Of a stretch of DNA of 64,000 nucleotides, positions 61,096 through 64,000 are shown one piece after another. The DNA lies in NCBI RefSeq assembly GCF_000145235.1, contig NC_014391.1:4534001-4598000 (forward strand). The letters are read 5' to 3'. Numbering within the stretch: position 1 is the first letter of the stretch; each line of letters begins with the position of its first letter. The notes beneath the pieces are model-generated. The model had not been told where the DNA came from. It did not search any database and saw nothing but the letters and a program-made list of their open reading frames with translations. The translations under genes and the position numbers were made by a program. Source of the DNA: Micromonospora aurantiaca ATCC 27029. GTDB lineage: Bacteria > Actinomycetota > Actinomycetes > Mycobacteriales > Micromonosporaceae.

Positions 61096-62090
61096 CGCGG
61101 CGACCACGCCCGCGCGGAAGTCTCCGGCGCGGGAACGATCAGGCTGGCGGCCGACGCGCCGGTGGTCAGCAGCGCCTGCTCGGCCATCTGCGCGCCCTGG
61201 TCGCTGTCAGCAACCACGTGCGGCAGCACGCTGTGCAGGGCGTGCTGAGCCAGGGCGTGCCGGCCGGCCTGCTCGTGCTCGATGGCCGCCGCCACCTTGT
61301 CCCGCGCCAACCCCAGCCGCCAGGCCGCACCCTCGCGGGTCATCCCGGACGGCAGCTTGATCGTCCCCGCCACGTCCGCAGGGTCGTCGGTAAGTCCGAC
61401 GGCCATCTCGTCGGCGGCGTAGGTGAAGAAGTCGTGCAGCGCCTGCAACAGGGGCCGCTTCTCGTCCGCGATGCAGCCCAGGGCCAAGGCCTTGATGTTC
61501 CACGAGCACAGCGGCTTGCCGTGGTGGGTGCGCCAGTGCTTGAGCAGCCGCACGGTGCGAGCGAACACGTTGCCAGTGTCCTCGTTGGCCTGCAGGACCA
61601 GCTCGGTGTGCTTCTCCGGGTGCGCCCGGTCCCACCCGGCCGCCATCGTGGTGTTCGGGATCCACAACCCCTTGTTCGGGTGGTCCAAGGCCACGATCAC
61701 GTCGGCGGTGAAGTCCGTTTCGGGGGTGACCGGGGCGCCGAACCGCACCAGCACGGACCGCTTCTGACCCTCGACGGTGACCGTCAGGTTGTCGAACTCG
61801 TCCTCGAGGTGCTCCCGAATCGCGTCGCGGGCCTGCTCCATCAGCGGCAGCGGCCCGGAGCCGTCCGGCCCGTATCCGGCCACGTCGACCACGACCCCGA
61901 GGTCGACGTCGGTCAGCGGCGTGTTCGCGTCGCCGTGCGCAACCGATCCGTTGATGTAGGTACGGGAACCGGGGAACGCGTCGAGCAACGCAGCCGCCAG
62001 CAGCCCTCGCCGTCTGCGGGCCTCGCGCAGTTCCTCCAGCGTGACCTCGAGGGCCTTACGACCCTCTTCGAGCTGGTCCTCCAACGACAT
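61092..62090 (-). CDS. CD-NTase (CBASS cyclic-oligonucleotide synthase)
   Basis: 332 residues from ATG 62090 (GAGAGGAAG upstream; the upstream 18-codon extension lacks a site). Nucleotidyltransferase core: YINGSVAHGDAN with G48-S49, D61 and D63 (TDVDLGV), third Asp about D130 (TADVIVAL). Then WDRAHPEKHTELVLQAN and the helical VFARTVRLLKHWRTHHG, standard in CD-NTases of the cGAS/DncV type. It is expected to make a cyclic di- or trinucleotide on phage infection that switches on an effector. The product nucleotide cannot be told from sequence. First gene of a four-gene leftward operon. Confidence 0.85.
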   Translation of the reverse strand: MSLEDQLEEGRKALEVTLEELREARRRRGLLAAALLDAFPGSRTYINGSVAHGDANTPLTDVDLGVVVDVAGYGPDGSGPLPLMEQARDAIREHLEDEFDNLTVTVEGQKRSVLVRFGAPVTPETDFTADVIVALDHPNKGLWIPNTTMAAGWDRAHPEKHTELVLQANEDTGNVFARTVRLLKHWRTHHGKPLCSWNIKALALGCIADEKRPLLQALHDFFTYAADEMAVGLTDDPADVAGTIKLPSGMTREGAAWRLGLARDKVAAAIEHEQAGRHALAQHALHSVLPHVVADSDQGAQMAEQALLTTGASAASLIVPAPETSARAWSPR

Positions 62091-62493
62091 CGCGTCTTCC
62101 TCTCGGACCGGAGTCCGGCCGTGGCGTACCCGCAGGCACAGCACGAAGGAGGCGCGCGTGAGCAGGTTCGCCCGGCGGCGACATCATCTGCCGCCGGCAA
62201 CCTTCACCGGGTATGTTCCTGAGTGCGAATCAAGAAACGACCCCGTAGCCCGTCGCCCCCGTGCGCCAGTGGCTGCGGGGTCTTCTGGTGACCGTCACCC
62301 TAACCAGCACCCCCGACACTCCCCCGTTGACGCAACGCGAGCGACCATCGCGCACCACGGCAGATCTGCCGGAGGCGGAGGCGGAGCACCGCGCCGATCA
62401 TCAACCGCGGCGGCAGCGGCCCCAGGACTCCAAGGCACCCGTGACCGGTGTGGAGGCAATTCATCGGCACGGGTGGAGCTCTCAAGAACGATC
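62091..62493. other. Intergenic region upstream of the CBASS-like operon
   Basis: About 400 bp without a gene I can support. Contains the likely promoter of the leftward CD-NTase operon (ribosome site near 62098) and no recognisable repeats or RNA gene. Short open frames here have low-complexity Arg/Pro/Gly-rich translations typical of chance frames in GC-rich DNA. Confidence 0.5.
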
Positions 62494-62524
62494 GGCCCGG
62501 ACCTCGCTGCACACGGTCCGGGCC
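62494..62524. terminator. Stem-loop terminator after the CPxWC protein gene
   Basis: GGCCCGGACC (62494-62503) and GGTCCGGGCC (62515-62524) pair perfectly with an 11-nt loop; 23 bp downstream of the leftward gene's stop (62547). Confidence 0.7.
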
Positions 62525-62546
62525 CCGCTTTACATCCTCGCCGTGG

Positions 62547-63896
62547 TCAGGCCGTGACTGCCGTGTTGTTGTGGGCGGCGCGGGACGCGGCGATCAGTGA
62601 CGCTCCGAGTTCCGCCGCCTTCTGTGGGGTGAGGCGCATTGTCGTGCGGTCCCAGCAGCCCGACAGTAGCGACGCGGCCAGGTTCCGGACCGTGCCGTGG
62701 TCCATCCCGTCGGTCTTGGCGATGTCGGCGGTGCGCGGTTCCGGGTTGTCGATGGCCAGCGTCACTGATGGCGGCTCGTCGTATCCGTCGGGCGAGTTGA
62801 ACGCGGCAAGGTCGACGGTGACCACCTTGATGTCGTTGGCGTCGTCGCTGTGTTGCCCATGCACGATGGCCACGTGCCGGTCGTGCAGACGGACGCCGTC
62901 GTCGGCGCGGCAGTTCCCGGTGCACCACGCCGGGCACTCCGGATCGGAGGGCCGCGCGGGTGGGAGCAGGTAGCCGGCGTGCGACCACATCGCGAGGTCC
63001 ACCACCGCGTCCATTGTCTGCTCCTCGGTGCAGTGCAACCGCGCGGCCTGCTCAGGGACGCTCAGGCCCTGCTCGGTCATCCTGGCGGCGACCGCGCCGC
63101 GAAGCACTCTGATCTTCTGTGCAGCCGTCAGGCCCTGGTCGTCAATCACTCGGTCGACCAGGGCCGGGTCGAGGCTGGGCCGGTCCGGCACCGGAATCGC
63201 CGGGGCTTGAGTGGCCTCGGTCGCTTGGCTGTCTGCGTCGTGCGCCATGGTCACCACTCGGTCAACGGCCGTCCGTACCTGCTCGGCCTCGTCGAGGGTG
63301 AGGCGCAACACCGCCGTGGCACCCTCGACCACGAACTTCACCACCGGCTCGACCGCGTCGGCGTGCTGTTCCAGGTCGATCTCCAACTGCGGCGGCCGGT
63401 ACGCCTGACCGCGGCACGACTCACCGGCCGTACTCACCGCATCGTGCAGCGACAGCAGCACCGGTGGTGTGTCGTCTGGCCAGTGGAGTCGGTCATCGAG
63501 GTGGTCGCCGTCGAGGTGGGTCGCGTTGCACCAGGACGGACACGCCCGCTTCAGCCAGTACGGCCGGTGTGTCTGGCGGGCCAATGTGACCGCCGTGCGG
63601 ATGGAGGTAGCGAGGTAGCTGGCGTCGGTGAGGTTGAGCGGCTCCCGGGCGGACACGAGCACCACCGTCGGTGCGCTCTCCTCGGGCCGCTCAAGGTACT
63701 CCAGTGCGCGGATCTCCACTGCTGTCCCGCCGGCCCCGCCGTCGAGGGTCTCCATGAACGTCCGGGAGTGCCGCCGGGTCCGCCCGCCCGTAGCACTCAC
63801 CGCCTCCCCGGCGTGCACCTCGACGCACCACGGCGGGCAACCGTCGAGGCGTGTCGCCATGTGCGAACTGACGGTCGGTTTCAACAAGTCAACCAT
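62547..63896 (-). CDS. Protein with three CPxWC motifs (DUF6907-like)
   Basis: 449 residues from ATG 63896 (GTG 63914 also open). Three repeats of the actinomycete motif CPxWC-x(n)-H: CPPWCVEVH (near 20), CPSWCNATH (near 120) and CPAWCTGNC (near 325). Each is followed by a beta-rich ~90-residue module containing LTLDEAEQVRTAVDR / LTPQKAAELGASLIAA. Between modules 2 and 3 is a helix-turn-helix-like segment (LTAAQKIRVLRGAVAARMTEQGLSVPEQAARLHCTEEQT). The repeats may bind metal; function unknown. The last repeat replaces the final His with Cys. Confidence 0.65.
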   Translation of the reverse strand: MVDLLKPTVSSHMATRLDGCPPWCVEVHAGEAVSATGGRTRRHSRTFMETLDGGAGGTAVEIRALEYLERPEESAPTVVLVSAREPLNLTDASYLATSIRTAVTLARQTHRPYWLKRACPSWCNATHLDGDHLDDRLHWPDDTPPVLLSLHDAVSTAGESCRGQAYRPPQLEIDLEQHADAVEPVVKFVVEGATAVLRLTLDEAEQVRTAVDRVVTMAHDADSQATEATQAPAIPVPDRPSLDPALVDRVIDDQGLTAAQKIRVLRGAVAARMTEQGLSVPEQAARLHCTEEQTMDAVVDLAMWSHAGYLLPPARPSDPECPAWCTGNCRADDGVRLHDRHVAIVHGQHSDDANDIKVVTVDLAAFNSPDGYDEPPSVTLAIDNPEPRTADIAKTDGMDHGTVRNLAASLLSGCWDRTTMRLTPQKAAELGASLIAASRAAHNNTAVTA

Positions 63897-64000
63897 CCCG
63901 GAATGGTCACGCACGTTTCTCGCCCAACGACGGACAGCGTGTGCACGACCCTCGCAATGGGCCGGTTCGGTGGCGGACCGTTCGAGGGTCCGCGGACCAT

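Noticed and set aside
63973..63993. Short stem-loop GCGGACC / GGTCCGC at the right edge
   Set aside because: Seven-bp arms in GC-rich DNA without gene context are likely by chance.
1..64000. CRISPR array, tRNA or rRNA genes
   Set aside because: No regularly spaced direct repeats and no tRNA or rRNA signature was seen while reading; a tRNA scan could not be run.

Overview
The window is high-GC actinobacterial DNA. Start codons are often GTG or TTG, genes overlap by ATGA/GTGA, and SARP, TetR and LuxR-type regulators are present. The genus cannot be fixed from the sequence. There are two halves: an aromatic polyketide glycoside cluster (1 to about 35.7 kb) and an accessory region with decayed genes, nested insertion sequences and phage-defence-like genes (about 35.7 to 64 kb).

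Left half: a type II PKS cluster of the anthracycline class. It has the minimal PKS (KSalpha 27578-28849, chain-length factor 26382-27581, ACP 26101-26370), a C-9 type ketoreductase (18830-19609), a didomain aromatase/cyclase (19628-20560), a SnoaM/DpsY-type cyclase (31679-32458), a SnoaB-type anthrone monooxygenase (3908-4231), an aklanonic/nogalonic acid-type methyltransferase (6729-7604) and a SnoaL-type fourth-ring cyclase (7601-8035). A SDR (8191-8958) may reduce the 7-ketone. No KSIII or acyltransferase for an unusual starter is visible, which fits acetate priming. A Rieske oxygenase (23185-24390) and an Fe/2-oxoglutarate dioxygenase (24571-25356) sit side by side, as SnoT and SnoK/SnoN do functionally in nogalamycin biosynthesis. 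A sugar 3-C-methyltransferase (21902-23173), six glycosyltransferases and a P450-like glycosyltransferase activator are also present. My best reading is a nogalamycin-type anthracycline with an extended deoxysugar decoration (arugomycin/viriplanin-like). This is an inference. The early dTDP-sugar genes rmlA and rmlB are here, but the 2,3-dehydratase, aminotransferase and N-methyltransferase expected for amino sugars are not. The cluster probably continues left of base 1, where a SARP activator is cut by the edge. DrrAB-type ABC genes give export/self-resistance, and a metK copy (34538-35728) closes the cluster and can feed its methyltransferases.

Middle (35.7-47 kb): a patchwork of frameshifted or truncated genes (response regulator, SCO6745-like fragment, a hypothetical, a serine-recombinase tail) mixed with intact hypotheticals: DHFR-family, HAD, DUF4303/HEAT, DUF808, pentapeptide, Imm1-like and TPR proteins.

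Mobile block (47.2-50.8 kb): an IS630-type transposase broken by one in-frame TGA, two identical 894-bp IS5-type elements in inverted orientation flanking a small membrane-protein gene, and a second IS630-type end. Both IS5 copies are inserted into IS630-type DNA.

Right end (50.8-64 kb): a defence-like island. It holds a 1703-residue P-loop ATPase with a Cap4/DUF4297-like N-terminus (Avs/STAND-like architecture), a DUF4238 protein, a HEPN-like protein and a CBASS-like operon read leftward: CD-NTase, E2-like protein, single-TM protein, HEPN-like protein.
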